A DNA stretch of 57,044 nt from Ruminococcaceae bacterium UBA7147 (GCA_002491825.1 DKWR01000024.1:1-57044); one strand, 5' to 3'; numbered from the stretch's first letter, positions 7,257-15,987 are shown. The notes: generated by a model from the letters alone, not told the origin. A program made the numbers and translations.

Positions 7257-10200
7257 TCAGCTTGCGAGTGCATACTGAATGTATGTTGCGTCCTTGACGT
7301 CAACCTTGCCGTCAAAGTTTACATCGTAAAGCTCACTCTGCAGAGATGAAACTGTAATCATACTTGCATTTAACATCTGGATATATGTTGCAGACTTTAC
7401 AGTAGGTTCTGATACAGCAGTTACAGTTCCGTTTGAATCATTCACTACTGAACCCATCTTTACTCTTTCACCACCAACGAAAGTAAAGCCAAGAGTTTTA
7501 TTCTTTGCGTCAGTACTGTCGTAAACCATATTTGTTGCTGAATAGAAGAAGTTTTTCTCTATATCGCCTTTACCGGTAAGGTCAACTGCTACTGTATCAC
7601 TCATAAGGTTATCTGCTGTAAAGTAGCTGGCTGTTGATGTCAATTTACCGTTCCAGGTTGCATTGAGCTTTGTTCTCTTTGAAGTGAATGTAAGTGCATG
7701 GGTTTTTGTTGTGTCTACGTTTTCGATTGAAACACTATACCACGCAAAGGTCAACGCACCGGAATAATCCTTACCAAGTTCAGAGGATTTTGTCATTGCT
7801 GTTGCGTCGCCGCCGTCAAAGCTTACAGACGGAGCATATGCAGGAGCTGTTGCTGTCTTGAAGTAGATTTTGATTGTCCTAACATCTGTTGACGCTGTGA
7901 CTGTTACATAAACAGTAGAGGTTTCTACCTTGTCGCCATAGGTTGCTTTTACTGTGAAGGTCTTGGCACCAATCATATCAGCAGTTGCAACAACCTTGAT
8001 TTTACCGTTTTCAACGTTATCGCCGACCGGAGTGTCTCCAAGGTAAACGCTGTATGTAACATCATCTTCAACTGTTGTTACATTGATAAGGAAGCTCTCG
8101 CCTACTTCAAATGTATTTTTTGTTGTGCCGTTTACATCTGTAACTGTTGAAGCGGGTGTCGCGGGAGTGAAAGGAGTGTACTCGGAATCTTTTGTGAACT
8201 GTGCATTGAGCCATGTTGCACGATCAGATGTCCAAGTGTTAAGTGAATTAACTGCTTCTTGATGATTTGCACCAGTATTGACTGAACCCCAACTACTGAT
8301 TGGATCTTTATCAATGAAATTCCAACGAGTTTCATTCATATCTACAGATTCTTTAATCTGATTATACCAGGTATTAATCTGTCCATTTGTACCATAATAT
8401 TTCTGAATTGTTGTGTAGAAGCCGTTAGCGCCTTCCCACTGCTTTCTGATTTCAGTTTTGAAAGCTGAATTCTGACTTGCAAGCTGTGATTGAATGCTGT
8501 ATTTTGTGCCATTAGTGCCTTTGCTGTCATCAAAATATTTATACTTTGCTACCCAGTAGTTATTACCATCACTTACTTTGCCGGCATCTTTTGTATTAAG
8601 TATGTATTCAGAATTGCCAACTTTACCTTTTTTAGTAGTATTCTCGTACTGACCATAAGCCCAGTCATAGTCCCAAACAGGATTTGCTACGAATACTGCG
8701 CCATTGCCGTTTGCATCGTTTTTACTGCAGTCAAATGTTAAGTAGTAGCTTGTTGAAGCAGCGTCAAGGTTTGACGAGAATTCCTGAATGAGGTACATCT
8801 TTGCAAAGGATTCAACGTCCATTACTGTTGAAAGTTGTGCTTTTGTTGCACCTGTTGTAAATGCAATATCTTCCATTGCAGCGAACTTCTGTGCAATATA
8901 TGTTACCTGCTCTTTTGTTGCAAATTCAGGACTCTTTACTACAACGTGCTGTCCTCTTGGAGATGTGAACCAAGAAGCTTCGTCAGTATAGCGTTCTGTA
9001 ATTTCAAACTCGAGTAAGTATTTACCGTCAGTTTTTGAAGCAATTGAGGAAGTATTACCATCAGAGGTAACCTTTGCATAGCTCATTGCATAAGTACCGG
9101 TACCGTATGAATACTCTTCATTAGTTACGGTTGTTTCATCAACAGTACCTGCTGCCTTTTCATTAATATCATCAAAGCTTTCACCCTTAACAAGCTTGCT
9201 TGAGCCTACGTCTACCTTTTCTGTAACAAGGTAAGAACCCATATACTCGCCGTTATCGTAGATGTCAACAAATCTAAATTCGGGAGAATATAAAATACCA
9301 ATGTCTTTTGCAAGCTGATATGTAAGAGCGTTGCGGAGCATTGACTCATCTGCGTTGTTTGCAAGCAAGCACCAGCTCTTTGAACCGGTCGACTCGGTTG
9401 TATCCATATCGAAGAGGTTTGTTGCCGATGAAAGTTTCATATTGAAAGCATATTTACCGAAATTCATCGCACTTGCTTTCCAAGAGGAGTTACCTCTACC
9501 CTTTATGCTGGAAAGTCCCATTGCAGATGAGAAAGAAGCTTCAGAGCCGGTATTAGTCATTGTTTTGCAAGATCCGCCCTTATAGTTAACCTTCTCTTTA
9601 TATGCTTTTGCGGCTGCGTCTTCTTCAGCTATGCTACTGCCTGTAACAGCAGGATTATATTGTGTAGGTAGTGCAGTTGATGTTGTAAGGAACATTGCGT
9701 TTGTTGAACCCTGCATTACCTTGACTTTACTGACAGAACCGCCGGTAATTGTGTTATCACCTATTACAAGGTTAACGTTTTCTGCTTTACTTTGGTTTGC
9801 AATGGTTTGTCCGCCAAGTGTAATCTGACTACCTGTTACATTGTAAATTACAGCATTTGAAAGATTAACATTCTTTGGAACGTAGAATGTGTAGGGGTTT
9901 GTTGTGTTGTGATTCTTACCATAATAATTGTTCCACTTTATAAGTGTTGATGTTGAGTCGTTCTGATAAGGAGCAACGTCTATCCACAAACCATCATTCT
10001 GAGCTTTGACGTAATCAAGCTTACCTGTTGAAGTAAGGGTAAATGTACCCTTTACAGTAATTTCCTGACTCTTAACATCGGTTGTAGCAAGACCGTCAGG
10101 AACTGTAAACTTGAATGTATTGTCGGCAGTTTTAGTTGCATTAATATCATGTGCAACCTTATTGTTATCTTTGTAGGATACAGAAATTGATTTGCACTCA

Positions 10201-11225
10201 AAATAACTGCTCGGTGTTGCTGTTACAGTTACTTCGTCGCCTGCATTTGCTGTGCCGGCTGCTTTGTCGGGAGCAGAGAATGTAAGCTTACCGTTTGCAT
10301 CGGTTTTGTCAACGATTTTGAAGTCGCCTTCGGTCGGCTCTATAGGACCGGTTGCTGTTTCGTACCAAACCTTTTTATTTAATGTATCAAGACAAATCTT
10401 TATTGTTTGAGCATCGGTGTTTTTAAATGCAAATTCACCCGAAGAATATAGATTGAGTTTAATCTTATTTGAAGAGTCACCTAAAGCCTGATCGTTACTA
10501 GTTCCGTAATATGTGTTAGTACCGTCAGAAAATCTAAACCAGGTATCTTCAGTAAAAGTAACCGTCTTACAAACAACATTCGAGTCACCTGCATATGTTT
10601 CATCTAATGGAACGGCTGAACCAGAGTTTGCAGCCCATTCATTACCAAAAATACCGCTTCCAACAATAGACCAAGATGTTGTTGGAACAGGAGAAGTCGT
10701 TTCTGTTGCAGGTTGTGTTGTAGTTTCTATTGGTGTTGTACCATCATCTTTTGATAAAGCAATAGTATTGGCTGTCGGGTTGAATGTAACTTTTACTTTA
10801 AAAGATGATTGAACTTGTGATTTGATATAATAGTAATAACCTTGATTATAACTGTTACCAACATTCAACCAATGAAAATTAGTTGAATCAAAAGTACCGG
10901 TAGTCTTTGAATCAAGTGTATTCAAACCAGTCGTAATAGTACTTGAGTCAGTGTTAATATAACAAACAAAAGTAGTATTGGCATTTAACGAAGAATCTTC
11001 AAATGAAGCTACATAGTTAGTACCATCTGCTGTCATTTCAACTTTTTTAGTAAAACTACTATAATCAGTATTAGCGCCAATCGTATACCATAAATAATAA
11101 GTACCTGCTCCGACAGGTTCGCTGTCAATTACAGCAGCGTTAGCCGGTATTGCTACGAGAATCATTGATATTACCATCATTATTGACAAAATAATGGAAA
11201 TCAAGGATTTTGACTTAAATTTCAT
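7257..11225 (-). CDS. Secreted CotH-family kinase-like protein with binding modules and atypical dockerin
   Basis: A 1,322-residue protein. A signal peptide (1-30, ending ANA) is followed by two N-terminal modules of starch-binding character: about 40-160 (GTYYLWYTIG) and 185-295 (WSIVGSGIFGNEW), separated by a Thr/Pro linker. Ig-like stretches follow. The CotH kinase-like domain spans about 560-870 and shows SIKGRGNSSW, then a DESMLRNALTYQLAKDIG segment, EFRFVDIYDNGEYMGSYL and PVWDYDWAYG. CotH is an atypical protein kinase fold known from spore coats and from cellulosome proteins. More beta domains follow. The C-terminus is a dockerin whose second repeat is canonical (YDVNFDGKVDVKDATYIQ), but whose first loop is stretched and has lost calcium ligands (GSVVNDSNGTVTAVSEPT). 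The start is set by GGAGGTAA before the ATG. It is the first gene after a good promoter and a structured leader. The substrate is unknown. Confidence 0.85.
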   Translation of the reverse strand: MKFKSKSLISIILSIMMVISMILVAIPANAAVIDSEPVGAGTYYLWYTIGANTDYSSFTKKVEMTADGTNYVASFEDSSLNANTTFVCYINTDSSTITTGLNTLDSKTTGTFDSTNFHWLNVGNSYNQGYYYYIKSQVQSSFKVKVTFNPTANTIALSKDDGTTPIETTTQPATETTSPVPTTSWSIVGSGIFGNEWAANSGSAVPLDETYAGDSNVVCKTVTFTEDTWFRFSDGTNTYYGTSNDQALGDSSNKIKLNLYSSGEFAFKNTDAQTIKICLDTLNKKVWYETATGPIEPTEGDFKIVDKTDANGKLTFSAPDKAAGTANAGDEVTVTATPSSYFECKSISVSYKDNNKVAHDINATKTADNTFKFTVPDGLATTDVKSQEITVKGTFTLTSTGKLDYVKAQNDGLWIDVAPYQNDSTSTLIKWNNYYGKNHNTTNPYTFYVPKNVNLSNAVIYNVTGSQITLGGQTIANQSKAENVNLVIGDNTITGGSVSKVKVMQGSTNAMFLTTSTALPTQYNPAVTGSSIAEEDAAAKAYKEKVNYKGGSCKTMTNTGSEASFSSAMGLSSIKGRGNSSWKASAMNFGKYAFNMKLSSATNLFDMDTTESTGSKSWCLLANNADESMLRNALTYQLAKDIGILYSPEFRFVDIYDNGEYMGSYLVTEKVDVGSSKLVKGESFDDINEKAAGTVDETTVTNEEYSYGTGTYAMSYAKVTSDGNTSSIASKTDGKYLLEFEITERYTDEASWFTSPRGQHVVVKSPEFATKEQVTYIAQKFAAMEDIAFTTGATKAQLSTVMDVESFAKMYLIQEFSSNLDAASTSYYLTFDCSKNDANGNGAVFVANPVWDYDWAYGQYENTTKKGKVGNSEYILNTKDAGKVSDGNNYWVAKYKYFDDSKGTNGTKYSIQSQLASQNSAFKTEIRKQWEGANGFYTTIQKYYGTNGQINTWYNQIKESVDMNETRWNFIDKDPISSWGSVNTGANHQEAVNSLNTWTSDRATWLNAQFTKDSEYTPFTPATPASTVTDVNGTTKNTFEVGESFLINVTTVEDDVTYSVYLGDTPVGDNVENGKIKVVATADMIGAKTFTVKATYGDKVETSTVYVTVTASTDVRTIKIYFKTATAPAYAPSVSFDGGDATAMTKSSELGKDYSGALTFAWYSVSIENVDTTKTHALTFTSKRTKLNATWNGKLTSTASYFTADNLMSDTVAVDLTGKGDIEKNFFYSATNMVYDSTDAKNKTLGFTFVGGERVKMGSVVNDSNGTVTAVSEPTVKSATYIQMLNASMITVSSLQSELYDVNFDGKVDVKDATYIQYALAS

Positions 11226-11264
11226 TTTTTATTACCTCCATAACCTTTTTATATTGGTAAAGCA

Positions 11265-11364
11265 GAGAACTATATTCTTTGGAAATCAAAAAGATTTGTT
11301 CAGCTTTTACTGCCTGACCTACAGTGAAATCGGGTGACTTCGGCTGAAAAAGGGTATAGTTCCC
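11265..11364 (-). ncRNA. Candidate structured 5' leader (three-way-junction fold)
   Basis: The 5' untranslated region of the CotH-dockerin gene can fold into a closed element of about 100 bases. Closing helix P1 pairs 11355-11364 (GGGAACUAUA in RNA) with 11265-11274 (UAUAGUUCUC). Inside are P2 (11343-11348, UUCAGC, with 11299-11304, GCUGAA) and a small hairpin P3 (11293-11297 with 11283-11287, loop of five U). The roughly 38-base P2 loop contains CACCCGAUUUCACUGUAGGU and could fold further. It starts soon after the promoter and ends about 40 bases before the start codon. It does not match the riboswitch consensus sequences I know. Helices are seen in the sequence; function is inference. Confidence 0.45.
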
Positions 11365-11380
11365 CACATTTATTTATGAC

Positions 11381-11409
11381 ACTATAACATTTTAATGAAT
11401 TTATTTCAA
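11381..11409 (-). promoter_or_regulatory. Sigma-A promoter for the CotH-dockerin locus
   Basis: On the minus strand TTGAAA (11409-11404), a 17-base spacer and TATAGT (11386-11381). The predicted start is near 11374, giving a leader of about 150 bases that carries the structured element. It could drive the whole 11.2 to 0.1 kb block. Confidence 0.75.
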
Positions 11410-11720
11410 TAGTTTTAAATACATTTTATTCCATTTGTTATATTTAATGAATTATTGTGTTATAAATAAATTATAGTTGTCATTTTATAAAAATAATTTG
11501 TGATTATTATAATTATTTGTTAAAATATGTCGTTATTTTGGTGTTTTCTACAGCGTTATTATAGCATAATTAATTTATATTTTTATTTGTTTTTATAATA
11601 TTTGTGCATTATTTTTAAATTTCAGCGTTTTATACAACTATTGAAATATGATTTTGTGTAGTATTTTAGTATTTCATTGTGTTTTATGAAGAATTTGTAT
11701 TGATATATTGGTGACGTTTT
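11410..11720. other. Gene-free A+T-rich spacer
   Basis: About 310 bases of very A+T-rich DNA upstream of the locus promoter. I see no coding potential, tRNA or clear hairpin. With the repeats to its right it forms an 814-base gap before the acyltransferase gene. Confidence 0.5.
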
Positions 11721-11831
11721 GGGGACGTCAAGGATGCCGTCCCCTACGGAAAGATTGGTTTGTAACGATAATACTGAAATATTCGGTTGCGTTTGATAAT
11801 CACTACGGACACGGCACGCCGTGTCCCTACG
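11721..11831. repeat. Composite hairpin repeat A+B
   Basis: Hairpin A (11721-11749, GGGGACG...CGTCCCC then TACGG) is followed after a spacer by hairpin B (11807-11831, GGACACGGC-AC-GCCGTGTCC then CTACG). The same pair at nearly the same spacing recurs at 50778-50887, where the spacer has diverged but the hairpins remain. B alone recurs at 13663 and, cut, at 1. Confidence 0.85.
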
Positions 11832-11862
11832 GCGTAGGTGACGTTTGCGGAGAGGTGTGATA

Positions 11863-11884
11863 GACGAGGGCGTTGCTCGCTACA
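11863..11884. repeat. Hairpin repeat D
   Basis: Imperfect palindrome (GACGAGGGCGTTGCTCGC) followed by TACA. A related copy with a perfect 6-bp stem is at 13094-13117. Read on the other strand it begins GTAGCGAGC, like other members of the GTAG-initiated hairpin family. Confidence 0.65.
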
Positions 11885-11911
11885 ATATTATGGAAATGTT
11901 TGCATAAGGTC

Positions 11912-12005
11912 GTAGGTCAGATAAAATTGCATATATCAGGAAAAGTTCATCTCCACCCCTCAGTCATTTTGCAGGCAAAATGACAGCTCCCCTCGAAAGG
12001 GGAGC
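11912..12005. repeat. Truncated copy of the 150-bp inverted-repeat element
   Basis: From GTAGGTCAGAT to GGGGAG this matches the right two thirds of the element at 30901-31047, including the perfect inner hairpin TCATTTTGC-AG-GCAAAATGA and CTCCCCTCGAAAGGGGAG. The left arm is missing, consistent with an old, decayed copy. Confidence 0.8.
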
Positions 12006-12039
12006 CACGGATAGATAATCAGTATTTTGTTGTTTATTT

Positions 12040-13071
12040 CTATTTGTTTTTGCCGAATGAAAGGAGCTGTTTTGACGGAAATGAGAATACCGACAATGAG
12101 CATACAAAGGTGACTGCTACGGCTATCAGTATATATACTCCCGTTGCAATTGTATCGCCTGTGACTGATGAGATGAGTTCGTATACTCCGAAATGCGAGA
12201 GCAATACCAGAAATACCTGATGCCAGAAGTAGATTTGCAGGGTTTTGGAGCCTGTTTTCGATATTATTCCCAGATTTATGTCAGGCACAAGGCTCATTAC
12301 CGACAAGCCGAACAATGTTGAAATTGCATAGCAGAGAAGTCTTATTAATCCACCGAAGGGTTTGCCTTCTTTGAGTACTTCAAATGAATTTCTGCCTGTG
12401 AAAATCGGTCTTAAGTACTGATATATATCGGTGTTTATGAAGAAAAGTGCTAAAAATCCGACTGCTACAAATATTGAAACGACTTTTACCCACTTGTTTG
12501 ACAAAAAAGCGGCAAGGCTTTCGGGCTTTATCATATAGCCTGCTACAAAGAACGGGAGGAATACTACTATTCGCATTAGGGCAAGTTTATCGCCGAGGAA
12601 TTTATCGTAACCTGCCATACAGCCGATCAGAAGTGAAAGCAGGAGTATGATTTTGGTGTTGTACTCCCTGAAAAGCCACATCAACGTTATGAACACTGCC
12701 ATTGCCCACATAAACCATGTGAACGAATCGTACATATCAAGCAGTGAATAGTTCATATTTTTGCCGAGTAACAGGCGGAGAACTGACATCATTACTCGCA
12801 GTACTATTCCGATAAGGACGAATGAAATTACCTTTTGCTTCGGAAATTTTGTTGACTTGTCCATCGGTTTGAGAAAAAGTCCGCTTATGAAAATGAAAAG
12901 CGGCATATGAATTGAATAGATTGTCAGAAACAGGCTCTTTTCAAGCATATTTCCGTCTGTTTCAGTCAGGAAATTAATTGCATGACCGATTACTACAAGC
13001 AGAATTGCAAGAAATTTTATGTTGTCAAAAAGATATATTCTGCCGATTTTGTTTTCTGTGTTTTGTATCAC
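12040..13071 (-). CDS. Acyltransferase family 3 membrane protein
   Basis: A 343-residue polytopic membrane protein of the Acyl_transf_3 (OafA/YrhL) family, which transfers acyl groups to surface sugars, peptidoglycan or exopolysaccharide. The N-terminus carries the family signature: RIYLFDNIKFLAILLVVIGH with its His, then IHMPLFIFISG. About ten hydrophobic helices follow, which is normal length. The start is GTG at 13071, eight bases after AAGGAG. It follows the two paralogous anchored proteins at 13124 and 13707 on the same strand, with hairpin repeats between. The acceptor is unknown. No SGNH domain is fused, so it is the minimal form. Confidence 0.85.
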   Translation of the reverse strand: MIQNTENKIGRIYLFDNIKFLAILLVVIGHAINFLTETDGNMLEKSLFLTIYSIHMPLFIFISGLFLKPMDKSTKFPKQKVISFVLIGIVLRVMMSVLRLLLGKNMNYSLLDMYDSFTWFMWAMAVFITLMWLFREYNTKIILLLSLLIGCMAGYDKFLGDKLALMRIVVFLPFFVAGYMIKPESLAAFLSNKWVKVVSIFVAVGFLALFFINTDIYQYLRPIFTGRNSFEVLKEGKPFGGLIRLLCYAISTLFGLSVMSLVPDINLGIISKTGSKTLQIYFWHQVFLVLLSHFGVYELISSVTGDTIATGVYILIAVAVTFVCSLSVFSFPSKQLLSFGKNK

Positions 13072-13093
13072 TTTTTATGCTCCTTGTTTTTGC

Positions 13094-13117
13094 GCGACGG
13101 GGGCGTCGCTCGCTACA
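13094..13117. repeat. Hairpin repeat D, second copy
   Basis: GCGACG-GGGG-CGTCGC is a perfect palindrome with a 4-base loop, followed by TCGCTACA as at 11863-11884. It sits directly upstream of the acyltransferase ribosome site. Confidence 0.65.
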
Positions 13118-13123
13118 TTTTTA

Positions 13124-13615
13124 TTAATGTGTAAAGTATATCTCGTAATCGGTATAGTTGATGATTATTCCGTTTACACTGCCGTTTTTGCGCTCAACTT
13201 TGAATTTAGTGTTCGTGCCGTCATCAAAATACGCTTCAATTTCATCATCTGAATTGACGGTAAAACTGCCTGTGTGCGTTCCGTCGTCGGATGTTCCCGG
13301 TGAGAGCCAGAGGGAAAATCTGCCGTCCTCGTTAAAGGTGAGTGAGCCTTGATAGGAAGTGTAGTTGGTGTTGTAGATTTCCGACATTTCCACCTCGTCG
13401 CCGCTTGCGTTCTTTGCCGTTGACGGAATCCACTGATAGGCGCAAAGCTCGTTGTTGCGTTTTTGCTGTGAAGAACAGCTGACTATTGATAAAGTTGTTG
13501 CCGCTGTTATAATTGCAAGAACGATAATGCTTATGATTATCGGGAACTTTTTTGATTGTTTTTTCTGTGGTTGATTTGATTTTGCAGAGGATTTTTTAGG
13601 TTTCTTTTTAGCCAT
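13124..13615 (-). CDS. Membrane-anchored small protein, paralogue of next gene
   Basis: This 163-residue protein has a Lys-rich cytosolic start (MAKKKPKKSSAKS), one membrane segment (about 25-45) and a short outer domain. VSCSSQQ could be a lipobox-like site, but the long basic start fits a signal anchor better. The outer domain runs LTFNEDGRFSLWLS, then GIIINYTDYEIYF. The 206-residue protein encoded at 13707 shares this layout (ITFNSDGTF and ELIINYGGYDVYF), so the two are paralogues. I do not recognise a named family. The position between an acyltransferase and SpoIIM-like/YesL-like membrane genes suggests a cell-envelope role, which is inference. GGTGA precedes the start. Confidence 0.7.
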   Translation of the reverse strand: MAKKKPKKSSAKSNQPQKKQSKKFPIIISIIVLAIITAATTLSIVSCSSQQKRNNELCAYQWIPSTAKNASGDEVEMSEIYNTNYTSYQGSLTFNEDGRFSLWLSPGTSDDGTHTGSFTVNSDDEIEAYFDDGTNTKFKVERKNGSVNGIIINYTDYEIYFTH

Positions 13616-13662
13616 ATTGTCACCGATATACTACAATATATATTACGTTTGATATTGACTGC

Positions 13663-13687
13663 GGACACGGCACGCCGTGTCCCTACG
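13663..13687. repeat. Hairpin repeat B
   Basis: GGACACGGC-AC-GCCGTGTCC followed by CTACG, identical in the stem to the copies at 11807 and 50863. The preceding bases (acgtttgatattgactgc) resemble those before the 11807 copy. Confidence 0.85.
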
Positions 13688-13706
13688 AAAAGCAACGTTT
13701 TACAAT

Positions 13707-14327
13707 TTACATATTGAAATAAACGTCATAGCCGCCATAATTTATGATAAGCTCTGCGGGGGTGTCACCCTCCCACGAGGCAACCTTTACGGACATATTC
13801 TTGTCATTTGAATAGGTTGCGACAATCTTGTCACCCTCTACGGCATATGCGCCCGAATTAGCAGAAGATGAAGTTACGGAGTCGGTGAATGTTCCGTCGC
13901 TGTTGAAGGTGATTACGCCCTGTGAAAATGCAGAGCCGAACACCTCACGCAGAGTACACTCTTCGTTTGTCGAGGAATCAACAGCTTTGTAAGGCACGTA
14001 GGTTGCATTGAAGTAGCTTACTTCCTGACCGCCCTGTGTGGGAACTACGACCTTTGAAACCTCCGAGGTTTCGCCTGCAAAGGTTTCGGATTGCGTTGTC
14101 GGCTGTTCAGATTCTGTGGGTTGAAGTGTTGTTTGTGCTGACTCAACCGAGGCTGACTGAACTGTTGAAGTTGTCTGCTGTGAAGTAGTTGAAGTTGTAT
14201 TTGCAGGCTTTGAGCCTGAATTAAAGAATATCACTGCACATATTACACCTATGATTATTACTGCTACAATAATACAGATTATTACAATCGGTTTTTTTGA
14301 GGTTTTCGCACTGTGTCGTCCTGCCAT
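13707..14327 (-). CDS. Membrane-anchored protein with Thr/Ser/Gln linker, paralogue of 13124
   Basis: A 206-residue protein. A short basic start (MAGRHSAKTSKK) precedes one membrane segment (about 14-35, IVIICIIVAVIIIGVI). A long Thr/Ser/Gln-rich linker (about 40-95) follows. The C-terminal domain (about 100-206) is homologous to that of the 163-residue neighbour. Its ATG overlaps the TAA of the upstream membrane protein (TAATG), so it is translationally coupled in an operon with the genes at 14327 and 15316. The linker looks like a wall-spanning spacer. No known domain is recognised. Confidence 0.72.
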   Translation of the reverse strand: MAGRHSAKTSKKPIVIICIIVAVIIIGVICAVIFFNSGSKPANTTSTTSQQTTSTVQSASVESAQTTLQPTESEQPTTQSETFAGETSEVSKVVVPTQGGQEVSYFNATYVPYKAVDSSTNEECTLREVFGSAFSQGVITFNSDGTFTDSVTSSSANSGAYAVEGDKIVATYSNDKNMSVKVASWEGDTPAELIINYGGYDVYFNM

Positions 14328-15289
14328 TATTCCTGAACTCCTTTCGGGTTTTCGTCATTTTTTAGCTTTAAAAGCACGCTTCGCTTCATCATTTTTCCGT
14401 TATAGTAAATGTATTCGTCACCGTCGGCATTTTCGTCAACCTCTATATCCGAAAATCCTTCGGCGATGTTTTTCTTCGGTGTTTCCTCTGTATCGTCAAA
14501 AATTCCGTTCTTTCTGTTCTCAATCTTCTTGTCAATTTCTTTGCTTTTTTTATCGTTGCCGACAATCATATTGTACATTGGTTTATATATCGCAGAATTG
14601 ATTATAAACGACATAATTGAAGGTATAAAGAAAAGTGCAAGCACTACTGTAGCTATTATTACTGCAATCGGCACGTAACAGCACATAAGAATCGTTGCGC
14701 AAAGCAGAGTAAGTACGAACAAACCGAGAGTTGCAATCAGATTGTGCTTGAACTCGCCAAAGGTCATTAATGCGCTGTTTTTGTAGATATTTTTCATTGA
14801 AATATCAAACGTTACCGTCATAGGCGGAATATAATAGAAAGAAAAAAGGAAAAATATGCTTACTATTATGCTGATTGCAAGGAAGATGTAAAATACTCCG
14901 TTGACCTTGCCAAATGAAGTGTACATTGTTATTGAATAGTAGCTGAAAAACATTGCAACATAGAACACAGCACCGTGAACAAGAAATCGCAGGAAGTTTT
15001 CCTTTACGCCTGAAATGAAGTTATGTACAACGTCAACGTTTTCCTCTCCCCTAACCATATGCGAGGTGACCTGAACAACACCTGCGTAAAATGGGAAAAG
15101 CGGAATTGCCGTTAAGAAAAGTATGAAGTTTGAGTTTAAGCCCGTAATCGTATTAATTAACCAGAATATGCCGAAAAATACGGCTGACGGTACTGCAAAA
15201 AGCAAATTTGTCAGCAACAGCTTCGGAAAATTATGAAATAAGCTTGCAATAAAAGATGTCAAAGCAACAGAGCTTTTTTCAGATGACAT
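14327..15289 (-). CDS. Polytopic membrane protein, YesL/DUF624-like
   Basis: A 320-residue protein with about six membrane helices and an acidic, charged C-terminal tail (about 250-320). The ATG at 15289 is chosen because GGAGG lies 7 bases upstream; an upstream TTG at 15319 overlaps the previous stop but has no ribosome site. The helix pattern and PFYAGVVQVTSHMVRGEE, followed by ...VHNFISGVKENF, resemble the DUF624/YesL group, whose role is poorly defined. It sits between the SpoIIM-like gene and an anchored small protein in a coupled operon. The family assignment is tentative. Confidence 0.5.
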   Translation of the reverse strand: MSSEKSSVALTSFIASLFHNFPKLLLTNLLFAVPSAVFFGIFWLINTITGLNSNFILFLTAIPLFPFYAGVVQVTSHMVRGEENVDVVHNFISGVKENFLRFLVHGAVFYVAMFFSYYSITMYTSFGKVNGVFYIFLAISIIVSIFFLFSFYYIPPMTVTFDISMKNIYKNSALMTFGEFKHNLIATLGLFVLTLLCATILMCCYVPIAVIIATVVLALFFIPSIMSFIINSAIYKPMYNMIVGNDKKSKEIDKKIENRKNGIFDDTEETPKKNIAEGFSDIEVDENADGDEYIYYNGKMMKRSVLLKLKNDENPKGVQE

Positions 15290-15315
15290 TATAAACCTCC
15301 GACTTTTGAAAAAAA

Positions 15316-15987
15316 TCAAAAATTAAACGCTCCTGCAAACAACGTCCATAGTGCTGTATCAATAAGGGACGCACAGAACGTCATTATTAGAGAAGCAATA
15401 AGATGAGAGCAAAGCGTTGTTGCTCCCGAACGCATTGACTGCTTGGGCGGATATTTTGCGAACGTGTAGGCAAACATATCCTTTGAGAACATAAAGGAAT
15501 TTGACGAAAACATTACAAGCGCAATGCAGAACAAAAATGTACCCGGCAACAGCACAAGAAGATAAAAGCCTACTCCGCCGAGCTTTTGTATAGCAAAAAG
15601 ATAACCTGCCGTCAGCCCTGTTCCAAAGCCCTTAAAAAGGACAACAAAGGGCATTACGAACACTCCCCAGGGGGTAATTCCGAGCAAAAATATTGAAAAT
15701 AAAAATATAAAATCTGACGCAAAGCAAGCACAGAAAGTACCTGCTGCATTCTGTGCAAGTCTTGCGTCAAGGTTTGTTGTAAATAGAAAATCGAGAGAAT
15801 TAAGCAGGCTTTCGCCTGAATTTTGTGCGCATATTGAGCCTGTGACAAGTCCGACAAGCAAGACTGCGGTGAACATAACACGCAAGCCGTACCGTTTGAA
15901 AAAATACTGCAAATCGGAAAGAGTTATTCTGCGTATTCCTCTTCTGCCTAATTCTGTCTTCTTAAACGAAAATACCAAGCTTTTCAT
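15316..15987 (-). CDS. SpoIIM-like integral membrane protein
   Basis: A 223-residue protein with about five to six membrane helices. The segment FKGFGTGLTAGYLF and the helix order match the SpoIIM (stage II sporulation M) family, whose classic member works with SpoIID and SpoIIP in engulfment. A positively charged start (MKSLVFSFKKTELGRRGIRR) precedes the first helix. GAAAGGAAT precedes the ATG. No spoIID or spoIIP is nearby, so it could be a SpoIIM-fold relative with another envelope role. It heads the operon that runs into 14327 and 13707. Confidence 0.65.
   Translation of the reverse strand: MKSLVFSFKKTELGRRGIRRITLSDLQYFFKRYGLRVMFTAVLLVGLVTGSICAQNSGESLLNSLDFLFTTNLDARLAQNAAGTFCACFASDFIFLFSIFLLGITPWGVFVMPFVVLFKGFGTGLTAGYLFAIQKLGGVGFYLLVLLPGTFLFCIALVMFSSNSFMFSKDMFAYTFAKYPPKQSMRSGATTLCSHLIASLIMTFCASLIDTALWTLFAGAFNF

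Noticed and set aside
11265..11364. Cyclic di-GMP, fluoride, THF or guanidine riboswitch in the CotH leader
   Set aside because: None of the invariant cores of these classes is present; kept only as an unclassified structured leader.
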